This document shows positions 8,703-16,033 of a DNA stretch of 29,997 nt, in pieces; positions within the stretch are counted from its first letter, which is position 1; every line of letters starts with the position of its first letter. Location: IMG/VR virus record IMGVR_UViG_3300037488_000203, positions 1-29,997 of that record. One strand, written 5' to 3'. Below the pieces are notes generated by a model that was given only the letters and a program-made list of their open reading frames with translations, did no database searches and was not told the DNA's origin. Source of the DNA: a virus. The position numbers and the translations under genes are program-made.

Positions 8703-10016
8703 GCTATCAATAGGCAAAAAATATCTCAGATGACTCCTAAGGGAGCAGACCTTGATCCTACTGACTTACTTGAAGTAAGTGTTCAAACAGGCTCAGGTTA
8801 TGAGACACGTTCTATCACAGGGCAGGAGATAATAAATGCAGCAGGTGGAGGTGGCTCAGGAACAGTAACATCTGTTGACTTGACTATGCCTTCTGCATTC
8901 ACAGTAACTGGCAATCCAATAACAACAGCTGGCACATTAGCAGTTACAGGTGCTGGGGTTGTTTCTCAATATGTTCGTGGTGACGGTTCTTTAGCTAACT
9001 TTCCGTCTGTTTCAGGAGGTGGAGCTTCAACAAGTTACTATTTAAACGGCTCAATAAGTCAAGGCACAATAGGTGGCGTTACTTATTATGAAATGAATAA
9101 GACTCCAATATTGGGATCAGGCACAGATTTCATTCGCACAAATGGAGCGGGGAATGGTTATATTGCTTCATTCTTAACGGATGCGAATGACCCTAATTTA
9201 TTAAAGATACCGGGCGGTAATTGGAATTTAGAGTTTTATTTTTCAGCTTCAAGTAGTGGAAGTTCACCTTCGTTTTATGTAGAACTTTATAAATACAATG
9301 GGACTACCTTTACTCTATTAGCTTCAAATTCTGCAAACCCAGAAGGTATCACGAATGGAACTACAATAGATGCTTATTTTACAGCTTTAAGTGTTCCTGA
9401 AACTATTTTATTAGCGACTGATAGATTAGCTATTAGGGTTTATGTAACTACTGCAGGACGCACGATTACATTACATACAGAAGATAATCACCTTTGTCAA
9501 GTAATAACAACATTTACAACAGGCTTAACAGCATTGAATGGGTTAACTGACCAAGTTCAAAACTTTGCAACAGGAACAAGTGGGACAGATTTTGGTATTA
9601 ACTCAACAGGAAGTACTCACACATTCAATTTGCCTACTGCATCAGCTACTAATAGAGGAGCATTGAGCACAACTGATTGGAATACTTTTAATGAGAAAGC
9701 TCCAAAAAATGTAACTATTGACACTAAGACTGTACAATATACATTAGTAACAGGAGATAACTCTAAATTCATAGAGCTTAACTTCTCATCAGGTAACAAT
9801 GTTATCATACCAACTAACACAGCTCAACCCTTCCCTATTGGTGCTCAGATAATACTATCACAATATGGAGCAGGTCAAGTTACTGTAGTGCCTGATACAG
9901 GGGTTACACTTAGATCAAGTGGAGGTAAGACTAAGACAGCCGCACAATATGCTATGGCTACATTGATAAAGAGAGGTACTAATGAGTGGTATTTAGCAGG
10001 AGATTTAACAACATAA
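8700..10016 (+). CDS. Tail fibre / receptor-binding protein with a swapped middle domain
   Basis: The protein has 438 residues. An N-terminal anchor of about 50 residues (INRQKISQMTPKGADLDPTD) is followed by a Gly-rich linker, a middle domain at roughly 88-260 (from SQYVRGDGSLANF to TLHTEDNHL), and a C-terminal beta domain rich in Thr and Asn. The middle segment differs sharply in base use: 16 CpG in 8941-9480 against 1 in the next 540 bases. That is the mark of a receptor-binding module acquired from another donor. The anchor would attach it to the tail and the middle domain would bind the host surface. It leads the recognition operon from promoter P2. Confidence 0.75.
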   Translation: MAINRQKISQMTPKGADLDPTDLLEVSVQTGSGYETRSITGQEIINAAGGGGSGTVTSVDLTMPSAFTVTGNPITTAGTLAVTGAGVVSQYVRGDGSLANFPSVSGGGASTSYYLNGSISQGTIGGVTYYEMNKTPILGSGTDFIRTNGAGNGYIASFLTDANDPNLLKIPGGNWNLEFYFSASSSGSSPSFYVELYKYNGTTFTLLASNSANPEGITNGTTIDAYFTALSVPETILLATDRLAIRVYVTTAGRTITLHTEDNHLCQVITTFTTGLTALNGLTDQVQNFATGTSGTDFGINSTGSTHTFNLPTASATNRGALSTTDWNTFNEKAPKNVTIDTKTVQYTLVTGDNSKFIELNFSSGNNVIIPTNTAQPFPIGAQIILSQYGAGQVTVVPDTGVTLRSSGGKTKTAAQYAMATLIKRGTNEWYLAGDLTT

Positions 10017-10028
10017 TAAATAAATAAA

Positions 10029-10295
10029 ATGGCAACAGATAATGAAATTTTAATAGCAGGTCAAGGTACTTATATCTTGAATAACACAACTGAGTTCACA
10101 GGTAACTTTGATGCTATTGTAGTACTTGAGGATACAGTGTTTAACCTTATCAAGATAGCAGGAACAGATGTTAAGTCAACATACATAGCAGCTCCAGGAA
10201 CAGCAGTTAAGGCAGGTGCTATCATCAGACCTACTAATGCTCAGAAGTTTAGTGGTGTTAAGTTAACAAGTGGATCAGTTACTATTGTATTATGA
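10029..10295 (+). CDS. Small fibre-associated structural protein (putative)
   Basis: The protein has 88 residues. Most of it is predicted beta: EFTGNFDAIVVLEDTVFNLI, then KAGAIIRPTNAQKFSGVKLTSG. There is no signal peptide or membrane segment. It starts behind an A-rich leader 12 bases after the fibre stop and overlaps the next gene in an ATGA, so it is translated as part of the recognition block. Small beta proteins of this kind are often fibre partners or capsid decorations in Bacteroidota phages. I cannot name a family. Its region lacks CpG almost entirely, unlike the fibre middle domain and the following gene. Confidence 0.6.
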   Translation: MATDNEILIAGQGTYILNNTTEFTGNFDAIVVLEDTVFNLIKIAGTDVKSTYIAAPGTAVKAGAIIRPTNAQKFSGVKLTSGSVTIVL

Positions 10296-11149
10296 TAGGT
10301 AATGGATATGGTAACAGTATGTTTTTAGCAACGCATGGCATATTAGCAAGGAGTGAATCTACTCCTGCATTTAGTTTTTTACTTGACACTTATTCAGGTG
10401 CATCAGCTGCTTATTCACTTAGGCAATTAAGAAGTGCATATACGGGTGATGCAATAAGAGTTAGAAGGTCAAGCGATAATGCAGAACAAAATATAGGCTT
10501 TGTTAATAACGTTTTAGATACAGCTTCTTTGCTCACATTCTGTGGTGCAGGTAATGGCTTTGTAACAACTTGGTATGACCAAAGTGGTAATGCAAAAAAT
10601 ACAACACAAACAACAGCGATTAATCAGCCAAGAATAGTAAATGCTGGAAGCATAGATTTAGTAAATAGCAAACCAGCTATACTTGCGGATGGTATTAATG
10701 ACAACCTTACAAATACAACACTTTCACTAACTAACCCAACTTCTATTTTTACAGTAGTAGATAAAGTAGGTAATAGTGGTAATTTTGGTTTATTTGATTC
10801 GGGGTTTGGATTATCTGGAGCATTTCTTTTATCAGGAACAGGTATTTATTTTTACCAAAATGGTTCGTCTTTTTCTCCTCAATATACTAATAATAATCAA
10901 TCTTTACTTGTGGCTAAGACAGCAACAACAGGGACTAATTGGGAGCTTTACGGAAACAACACTACTGTTACTAACGGGGGTCAAAATATAGGTTCACAAA
11001 TTGGTACAGTTATAAATTTATTTACAAGGTCTCCTGGTAATTTACAATCTAATATGTATATGCAAGAGTTCATAGTATGGAATAGTAACCAAATGACTAA
11101 TAGAGCTGCAATTCAAACACAAATTAATACTTATTATACTATATACTAA
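10292..11149 (+). CDS. Lectin-like / arabinofuranosidase-B-like surface-binding protein
   Basis: The protein has 285 residues. Residues about 35-140 carry AYSLRQLRSAYTGDAIRVRR, CGAGNGFVTTWYDQSGN and KPAILADG. This series recalls the fungal arabinofuranosidase B / concanavalin-type jelly roll (LRRLRSSYTG, IYDQSG). I see no reason to claim catalysis; a carbohydrate-binding role on the virion is more likely. It overlaps the 88-residue gene before it (ATGA) and the gene after it (TAATG). CpG is several-fold higher than in most late genes (about 11 in 860 bases), so it may have been exchanged together with, or like, the fibre module. It probably contributes to attachment to host glycans. Confidence 0.6.
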   Translation: MIGNGYGNSMFLATHGILARSESTPAFSFLLDTYSGASAAYSLRQLRSAYTGDAIRVRRSSDNAEQNIGFVNNVLDTASLLTFCGAGNGFVTTWYDQSGNAKNTTQTTAINQPRIVNAGSIDLVNSKPAILADGINDNLTNTTLSLTNPTSIFTVVDKVGNSGNFGLFDSGFGLSGAFLLSGTGIYFYQNGSSFSPQYTNNNQSLLVAKTATTGTNWELYGNNTTVTNGGQNIGSQIGTVINLFTRSPGNLQSNMYMQEFIVWNSNQMTNRAAIQTQINTYYTIY

Positions 11150-11385
11150 TGGAAATTATAGGCTACAAATACACTAATGAACAGGAGGCTATTAATGCAA
11201 GAGAACAATGTGATACTTACTATGGTATTCCAGTATCTCCTGATGATGTTACACAAAATTGGGTTGAATATAACACAGCAACTTTAGACAATCCTATATT
11301 CTATTATATTACTTTTGATGAAAGTTTAAAAGTAGTTTTAGGAGAGCCTGAAACATTCGAAGTGACAGTACCTAATCCATTATAA
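11149..11385 (+). CDS. Small protein of the fibre block, possible fibre chaperone
   Basis: The protein has 78 residues. It contains YKYTNEQEAINAREQCDTYY, then PVSPDDVTQNW and a beta hairpin ending ESLKVVLGEPETFEV. There is no membrane segment. Start and stop with the previous gene overlap as TAATG, so it is probably translated by the same ribosomes. Small acidic proteins that follow receptor-binding genes in this phylum may assist fibre folding or sit on the fibre. The function is inferred from position only. Confidence 0.6.
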   Translation: MEIIGYKYTNEQEAINAREQCDTYYGIPVSPDDVTQNWVEYNTATLDNPIFYYITFDESLKVVLGEPETFEVTVPNPL

Positions 11386-11386
11386 G

Positions 11387-11824
11387 ATGGCACGCTACGC
11401 AAATAATGGTATATTCAATGTCAAGTATCCTACGAGAAGGAAGATACAACGCATCCTGCAGCAGATAATATCTGAGGATGGTGCTATTGATACAGGAGCT
11501 ATGTATGACTCAGTTCGTATCAATGCTAAAATCCCTGCATTAGGTGAGCTTGAGATACAAATTATTGCAATGTATTACTTTGGATTTCTTAATAATGGAA
11601 CTATCTATATAACACCTTATGATTTCTGTGCAGAGCTATCCAGGAGATTAGATGCAGAAGGTATTACTACAGAAATTTATTCTCAATATACTGAGTGGAT
11701 GGTTGAAAGGTATCCTATATTACAAGTGGCAAATATATTAGGGGATAAAAAATCTATTATCTATACATTTGAGCCTATTGGTGGAGACTTCTCAGCTCCT
11801 CTATCATTCAGAGGTATGTTATAG
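11387..11824 (+). CDS. Neck / tail-completion-like protein (putative)
   Basis: The protein has 145 residues. It begins with a basic helix (RRKIQRILQQIISEDGAIDTGAMYDS), then strands (RINAKIPALGELEIQIIAMYYF). The segment DTGAMYDSVR resembles the DTG-L-x-S motif of HK97 gp10-like tail-completion proteins, which help fix the tail to the neck. It is the last plus-strand gene of the recognition block and ends six bases inside the converging minus-strand gene. If it is a gp10-type protein it is oddly far from the portal and connector genes. The assignment is tentative. Confidence 0.5.
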   Translation: MARYANNGIFNVKYPTRRKIQRILQQIISEDGAIDTGAMYDSVRINAKIPALGELEIQIIAMYYFGFLNNGTIYITPYDFCAELSRRLDAEGITTEIYSQYTEWMVERYPILQVANILGDKKSIIYTFEPIGGDFSAPLSFRGML

Positions 11825-12550
11825 ATTAAGTTCTTTTTTCATTGACAACATATTAAAGGTAAGGATAAGAGGCAAGTCAGTTACTTGCTTAAACTTAGTC
11901 AAGTCCTCATTGCAAAGGGAGTAGAGTAGTCGCTCCCATCCCCACTTAACAGCAGACTTTTGCTCAGCTTGAGCCTTAGACTCATCGGAGGTCATTGGTT
12001 TATTCTCATCCTCCTCATCTCCATCCTCCTCATTAAAGAGTAGGTGATACTTATCCATGAAATCCTGCCTAAAAGATAGGTACTCAGGTATGATACCATA
12101 AATGTCATTAATGCAGTACTCATCAAATAGTTCATGTCGGTCAAATGGATTAAACTCATAAGGCTCAAAGCTCAACTGACCCCACTCATTAGTGGTATGC
12201 TGCCTGTACATGATAGCTGCTATATGACAAAGGTGCTTGATGTAGTCATTAGCAAAGAAATACTCTAAGTCAATGAACTCCCCACAGGTCAGCTTAGATA
12301 GTGGCTTGACCTTCCACTGTTCAATGTCTCTCTTGTAGTTTTTAGATGGCTCAGAGTTAATGAATGTAATATCTTTGAGCATAGCACTCACCTCACTTAC
12401 ATCTAAGTCCTCAAGCTCATCTGAGCTAACTCCTGCAAGAGCTGAGAGTATCTCTATCTCTCTGGCGAAAACCTCCTCAATAGAATATAACTCTCTTATC
12501 TCTTTAAACTGCAGGACATCAATCTCACTCCACGACTTCGGAAGGTTCAT
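11819..12550 (-). CDS. Tail-assembly-chaperone-like protein 2 (minus strand)
   Basis: The protein has 243 residues. It opens with LPKSWSEIDVLQFKEIREL, which matches the opening of the gene upstream of it on this strand (IPNQLKELTVQQFEDITSI) in spacing and key residues (L/I-P, E-(I/L)-x-V-x-Q-F-x-(E/D)-I). The C-terminal part is acidic (EEDGDEEDENKP) and then helical. Openings of the SW-E-(I/V)-T-V-x-Q-(F/Y) type are known to me from tail-assembly chaperones. Its start overlaps the end of the partner gene by 26 bases in another frame, as with lambda G/GT-type pairs, but I see no clear slippery site. It converges with the fibre block, sharing six bases. Confidence 0.5.
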   Translation of the reverse strand: MNLPKSWSEIDVLQFKEIRELYSIEEVFAREIEILSALAGVSSDELEDLDVSEVSAMLKDITFINSEPSKNYKRDIEQWKVKPLSKLTCGEFIDLEYFFANDYIKHLCHIAAIMYRQHTTNEWGQLSFEPYEFNPFDRHELFDEYCINDIYGIIPEYLSFRQDFMDKYHLLFNEEDGDEEDENKPMTSDESKAQAEQKSAVKWGWERLLYSLCNEDLTKFKQVTDLPLILTFNMLSMKKELNL

Positions 12551-13073
12551 TACGCTTGATTTCTTTGGACAGTTTTTGTCCTATCTCTACTAAGTAAGGC
12601 ACTGCTAACTCTGCCTTGAGCTCTCTTATCATTTTTGCCTTATGCTTGATGTGAGCAGAGTCATAATGTTCTGCCTTGCTTAGATCATTTCTCTTGAATA
12701 GGATGCCTAACATTTCAGAGATATAACCTTTATGCTTAGAGTTCATGACCTTCTCAATGTGCTTAGTGTCTCTCACTGATAGCTTAAACTCCTCACCTTC
12801 AAAGGCAGTGTAGTTATAACCATCAAGCTCAATGGCTGACTGTAGCTCTGGCTTACCTTTGATATTGTTAAACTCCTTGACATAAGTTTTGAACTGCTCA
12901 ATGGTGGTATCCTCAAAGTCATTCTCAGTGATACCAAACAACTCAAATACTTTCAGATGTTTCTCAATAGCATCTAAGTCCTGTTGTGCATGTATGGATG
13001 TGATATCCTCAAACTGCTGCACTGTTAACTCCTTCAATTGGTTAGGAATTTCTTTGTCTAAAATTTTTACCAT
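12525..13073 (-). CDS. Tail-assembly-chaperone-like protein 1 (minus strand)
   Basis: The protein has 182 residues. The motif IPNQLKELTVQQFEDITSI lies at about 9-27, followed by a helical body rich in Lys and Glu (EKVMNSKHKGYISEML, KAKMIRELKAEL). It is the first gene of the two-gene minus-strand operon and overlaps the second in a different frame, so the two are probably translated together. The host-type promoter motif TATATTTG lies on this strand 17 bases before the ATG. The pair may bind the tape measure during tail building, which would need early or low-level expression from a separate promoter. The chaperone role is inferred; the motif shared by the pair is seen. Confidence 0.5.
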   Translation of the reverse strand: MVKILDKEIPNQLKELTVQQFEDITSIHAQQDLDAIEKHLKVFELFGITENDFEDTTIEQFKTYVKEFNNIKGKPELQSAIELDGYNYTAFEGEEFKLSVRDTKHIEKVMNSKHKGYISEMLGILFKRNDLSKAEHYDSAHIKHKAKMIRELKAELAVPYLVEIGQKLSKEIKRNEPSEVVE

Positions 13074-13083
13074 AGATTTTAAT

Positions 13084-13120
13084 TTTTAACAAATATAACA
13101 CTATTTACAATATAGGCATG
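13084..13120 (+). promoter_or_regulatory. Late promoter candidate P3 (start-codon-overlapping)
   Basis: TTTTAAC (13084-13090), 15 bases, TACAATATAGGCATG (13106-13120). The ATG at 13118 starts the prohead protease. It differs from the other copies by one base (GGC for GGT) and one base of spacing. Its left part overlaps the minus-strand TATATTTG motif (13097-13090), so polymerases could not use both at once. Confidence 0.65.
13090..13097 (-). promoter_or_regulatory. Host-type -7 box for the minus-strand pair
   Basis: On the minus strand this reads TATATTTG, matching the Bacteroidota TAnnTTTG box, 16 bases upstream of the ATG at 13073. I find no TTTG at the usual 19-21 base distance upstream, so it would be a weak or activated promoter. 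It lies inside late promoter P3 of the opposite strand. Confidence 0.5.
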
Positions 13121-14107
13121 GATAGACCTGTCTATAAGATAACAATAGATCCTGAGTACTCTGATGGAGAGGACTTAGGTATTGAGATGATTGCCTTCAC
13201 ATCTAAGCCTGCTATTAAGGTGAAAGGTATGGCATTCAATCAAGCTACTCCAATGACATTTTCAGATGACATTAAGATGCGTATTGTAGCACCTGCTATG
13301 ATACCGATGTCAATCTATCGTAGAGATGAGGATGGCACTGAGTATGATGTGCTATTCACAGAGGAGGTCATTGAGTCTATACATGCTAAGTTCATGCAGA
13401 ACCTACAGAACAAAGATATCTTTAACTTAGAGCATGAGGCACAGGAGAAAGTACCTGCCTACATCCTTGAGGCTTGGATAGTTGAGAACCCTAAGAAGGA
13501 TAAAGCATTCACTACCTATGGTATTGAAGTACCTAAGGGAACTCTAATGCTAACAAGTCAAGTAACTGATAAGGAATACTATGATAGCCTTGTTGAGTCA
13601 GGTCAAGTAGGATATTCTATTGAGGGATTCTTAGGACTTAAACTATCGGAATTATTAAAACTAAATACAATGAAGTTACCTGATGGAGAACATCTGATTG
13701 AGGATAAAATCTATATCGTTAAAGATGGAGAGGTTATCGAGATTAAGGATGCACCTGCTGAAATAGCAGAAGAGCAGATGGCAGAAGAGCCAGCTGTTGA
13801 GGAGGAAGCTGAGACTACAGTTGATGAGGCTGCTGAGGATGTACAAGAGGAGGAGGCAGATGCTGCTGCAGAGGATGTAGAGATGGCAGTTGATGTTACT
13901 ACTGATGCTGAGGCTGTACTTGCAATAGTATCACCTGTGATAGAGGAGCAAGTTAATCAATTACTTGCTATCATAGCTGACCTTAAGAACCAAATGGAGG
14001 AGTACTTAGCTCCAAGAGATGAGGAGATTGAGGTTGAGGCTAAGAACCAAAAGATGAGCTCAAGAGAGCTTTTTAAAGAATTTGTAAAATTTTCAAAAAC
14101 CAAATAA
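13118..14107 (+). CDS. Prohead serine protease of the XkdF type with scaffold-like tail
   Basis: The protein has 329 residues. Residues about 55-172 form the protease: VAPAMIPMSIYRRDE, the catalytic-type histidine H106 in FNLEHE, AYILEAWIVENP, and the serine S167 in GQVGYSIEGF. These fit the phage serine protease family that includes PBSX XkdF. Residues about 215-265 are very acidic (EEEAETTVDEAAEDVQEEEA), followed by a coiled-coil and a basic end (KEFVKFSKTK). That tail looks like a built-in scaffold; no separate scaffold gene is present before the capsid gene. It would organise the prohead and then cleave itself and the capsid protein. It is the first gene after promoter P3. Confidence 0.82.
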   Translation: MDRPVYKITIDPEYSDGEDLGIEMIAFTSKPAIKVKGMAFNQATPMTFSDDIKMRIVAPAMIPMSIYRRDEDGTEYDVLFTEEVIESIHAKFMQNLQNKDIFNLEHEAQEKVPAYILEAWIVENPKKDKAFTTYGIEVPKGTLMLTSQVTDKEYYDSLVESGQVGYSIEGFLGLKLSELLKLNTMKLPDGEHLIEDKIYIVKDGEVIEIKDAPAEIAEEQMAEEPAVEEEAETTVDEAAEDVQEEEADAAAEDVEMAVDVTTDAEAVLAIVSPVIEEQVNQLLAIIADLKNQMEEYLAPRDEEIEVEAKNQKMSSRELFKEFVKFSKTK

Positions 14108-14108
14108 A

Positions 14109-15041
14109 ATGAACCGTAATTTAAAATTTAATTTAGAGGTTGAGACTAACGCATTATTGTGTGCCAACCCAGAGGAGTTCTACTCCAAAGCATATCTTCA
14201 ATCAGAGGATATTGCATCTAACTTCCGCTCTTTACCAGGCATCAAGTCTAAGACTAAGTTAGCTAATGTAACTTTTGGTAACATCTTACAAGCATCTACT
14301 TGTAACTTCTCTGCTCCTAATGATTCATTAGATGCAGTTGATATTGATGTATGTCCTTTGTCAGCTATGGCTCAATTATGTCAGTTTGACTTAGAGCAAT
14401 CATTCTTAGCGTTGCAAATGGCAAAAGGATCTAATGGTGATTTCACTGTTGCATCTTTTATGTCATACTATTGGAATGAGATGGCAATGACTATCGGTCA
14501 AGATATCGAGTTATTGAGATGGCAGGGTAACTCTGAGTCTGAAGATCCATTATTGTCTTTATGTACTGGATACTTATTTCCACTGTTCTATGATACAGAT
14601 GTAGTTGGTTTATATGATGGTGTTATCACTACTGCAAATGTACTTGACCAATTGAGTGCTGTACTTGATGCTGCTCCTTCAACTATTAGCAGAAGAAAAA
14701 CTGAGTTAAGATTTTATGTATCTACTAATGTAGCTAATGCTTATGAGCTTGCTGCTGCACAAGGTAATACTTTGACTTATGTTACTACTCCATTAGGTTT
14801 AACATTCTTAGGAATCAATGTAGTTGTGTGTGAAGGGATGCCAGATAACACTATCTTGTTGACTTTGAGAAATAACCTTATCTATGCATTTGATGCAGAG
14901 GGTGATGACAAAGCATTGAAAGCTGTTAACTTATCTGACACTGTAGCTGAGCCTTATTTGAGAACTCGTGCTAACATGAAAGTAGGTTTCCATTATGTTA
15001 ACCCTGCAGAGATTGTATTGTATAACGCATTCTATATCTAA
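14109..15041 (+). CDS. Major capsid protein (HK97-fold, putative)
   Basis: The protein has 310 residues and follows the protease directly. It is predicted mixed alpha/beta, with SLPGIKSKTKLANVTFGNILQ near the N-terminus, a helical spine region (DLEQSFLALQMAKGS through IGQDIELLRW) and a C-terminal P-domain-like stretch ending RTRANMKVGFHYVNPAEIVLY. The order protease then capsid, and the length, support a HK97-fold capsid protein of the Bacteroidota type. The start is chosen at the ATG after an A-rich leader (CAAATAAA). A strong hairpin follows the stop. Codon choice is more T-ending than in neighbouring genes, as for very highly expressed genes. Confidence 0.85.
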   Translation: MNRNLKFNLEVETNALLCANPEEFYSKAYLQSEDIASNFRSLPGIKSKTKLANVTFGNILQASTCNFSAPNDSLDAVDIDVCPLSAMAQLCQFDLEQSFLALQMAKGSNGDFTVASFMSYYWNEMAMTIGQDIELLRWQGNSESEDPLLSLCTGYLFPLFYDTDVVGLYDGVITTANVLDQLSAVLDAAPSTISRRKTELRFYVSTNVANAYELAAAQGNTLTYVTTPLGLTFLGINVVVCEGMPDNTILLTLRNNLIYAFDAEGDDKALKAVNLSDTVAEPYLRTRANMKVGFHYVNPAEIVLYNAFYI

Positions 15042-15049
15042 AATATAAC

Positions 15050-15072
15050 GGGGGTAGAAATACCCCCTATTT
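15050..15072 (+). terminator. Hairpin between capsid and tail tube genes
   Basis: GGGGGTA (15050-15056), GAAA tetraloop, TACCCCC (15061-15067), then TATTTT. The stem is perfect with a stable loop but the T run is short, so it may terminate only some transcripts or protect the capsid mRNA end. It would set the ratio of capsid to tail-tube message. Confidence 0.65.
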
Positions 15073-15095
15073 TAAAACATTAAAAAACAACTAAA

Positions 15096-15617
15096 ATGAG
15101 CTGTGCAACTTTAGAAACAATTTTAAAAAGCTGTGACAATAACTCAGGAGGTATCTATAAGTTCTATGTAAACCAACAAGATAACATCCAATCTATCTCT
15201 ACAGATGAGACAGGAACTAATTGGATTGTTGATGGTATTACATTTATACCTACAGCTGACCCCTTCATTGAGTTAGAGTTCAGAAGAAACGTATCCTCAT
15301 TTACAGAGGACTCTGCTATTGATTTAATTAATGGCTCAAGCTATGTAACTGCAACTATCAACTTGATGTTCCATAGAAGAGATCAAGAGAAATCAAAAGC
15401 TATTAAAGTATTAGGAGCAGGACAACAGTACTTAGCAGGTATTGTTGAGGATGCTAATGGTAAATATTGGTACTTTCCATTTTTGCAATTATCTGCAACA
15501 GGTGAAGGATCAGGAACTACAAGAGCAGATGGCTCTAAGTACAGTGTAACACTTGTAGCTGAGAATGAGTTTTTGGCTTATGAGGTTGATGCTACTATCA
15601 TACCAAGTCTCCTTTAA
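15096..15617 (+). CDS. Major tail tube protein (putative)
   Basis: The protein has 173 residues. The opening (LKSCDNNSGGIYKFYVNQQDNI) and the closing part (LSATGEGSGTTRADGSKYSVTLVAE) give a small beta-sandwich of the type that forms tail tubes. The SCxNNSGG-IY start is one I associate with tail tube proteins of this phylum. The gene lies between two hairpins (15050 and 15642), so it may also be present as a separate, abundant message. Its leader is A-rich (AACAACTAAA before ATG). The assignment is by sequence flavour, size and position after the capsid gene. Confidence 0.65.
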   Translation: MSCATLETILKSCDNNSGGIYKFYVNQQDNIQSISTDETGTNWIVDGITFIPTADPFIELEFRRNVSSFTEDSAIDLINGSSYVTATINLMFHRRDQEKSKAIKVLGAGQQYLAGIVEDANGKYWYFPFLQLSATGEGSGTTRADGSKYSVTLVAENEFLAYEVDATIIPSLL

Positions 15618-15641
15618 TCTTGCCATAGATTATAAACTAAG

Positions 15642-15666
15642 AGCCTCACTTCGGTGGGGCTTTTTT
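15642..15666 (+). terminator. Rho-independent terminator after the tail tube gene
   Basis: AGCCTCAC (15642-15649), a TTCG tetraloop, GTGGGGCT (15654-15661) with one T-G pair, and six T. The T run overlaps the upstream box of late promoter P4, so termination of one unit and start of the next are directly joined. Confidence 0.88.
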
Positions 15667-15700
15667 AATAATTATTTCTTTGAGATACAATATAGGTATG
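15663..15700 (+). promoter_or_regulatory. Late promoter candidate P4 (start-codon-overlapping)
   Basis: TTTTAAT (15663-15669), 16 bases, TACAATATAGGTATG (15686-15700). The ATG at 15698 is the start of the next gene. The copy lies in a true intergenic gap after a terminator, so coding constraint cannot explain its conservation. Confidence 0.7.
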
Positions 15701-16033
15701 ATATATCTTGAGAAGGATACAGTTAACACCTTTGTGTTGACACTTACAGAGGTTACAACAATCTCCAATCCTTACTATTTATTTGAATTTGAGGATGAGT
15801 TTGACACTACAGCTGACCCTATATATTGGCAAGGTACTGATAGCTCCTCATGGCCTTCAAGATATAACCTATTCACTATCGAAGATCCTATTGATGTTGA
15901 CTTTATTAAGGGGCAGTACAGATATAAAGTATATCAAAGTCCTACTCCAACAGTTGATCCAACAGGATTGACTATGATAGAGGAAGGTCGCATGGTAGTG
16001 GCAGGGATACAAACTAATTCAATCTATGACTAA
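15698..16033 (+). CDS. Small structural protein upstream of portal (putative)
   Basis: The protein has 111 residues from the ATG at 15698: MIYLEKDTVNTFVLTLTE, then beta strands and ending MIEEGRMVVAG. A TTG at 15680 is in frame, but it lies upstream of the promoter-like motif, which would then be translated; the ATG is the better choice. Proteins with this opening are common beside portal genes in Bacteroidota phages and are probably beta-sandwich virion proteins. It overlaps the portal start by one base (TAATG). The precise role is unknown. Confidence 0.6.
   Translation: MIYLEKDTVNTFVLTLTEVTTISNPYYLFEFEDEFDTTADPIYWQGTDSSSWPSRYNLFTIEDPIDVDFIKGQYRYKVYQSPTPTVDPTGLTMIEEGRMVVAGIQTNSIYD

Noticed and set aside
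9846-9868. ACAATATGG in the fibre gene as a sixth late promoter
   Set aside because: It lacks the TAGGTATG part, has no TTnTAA box at the right distance, and no gene starts there.
15680-15697. TTG start at 15680 for the pre-portal gene
   Set aside because: It would translate the conserved TACAATATAGGT motif. All five motif copies end on an ATG start, so the ATG at 15698 is preferred.
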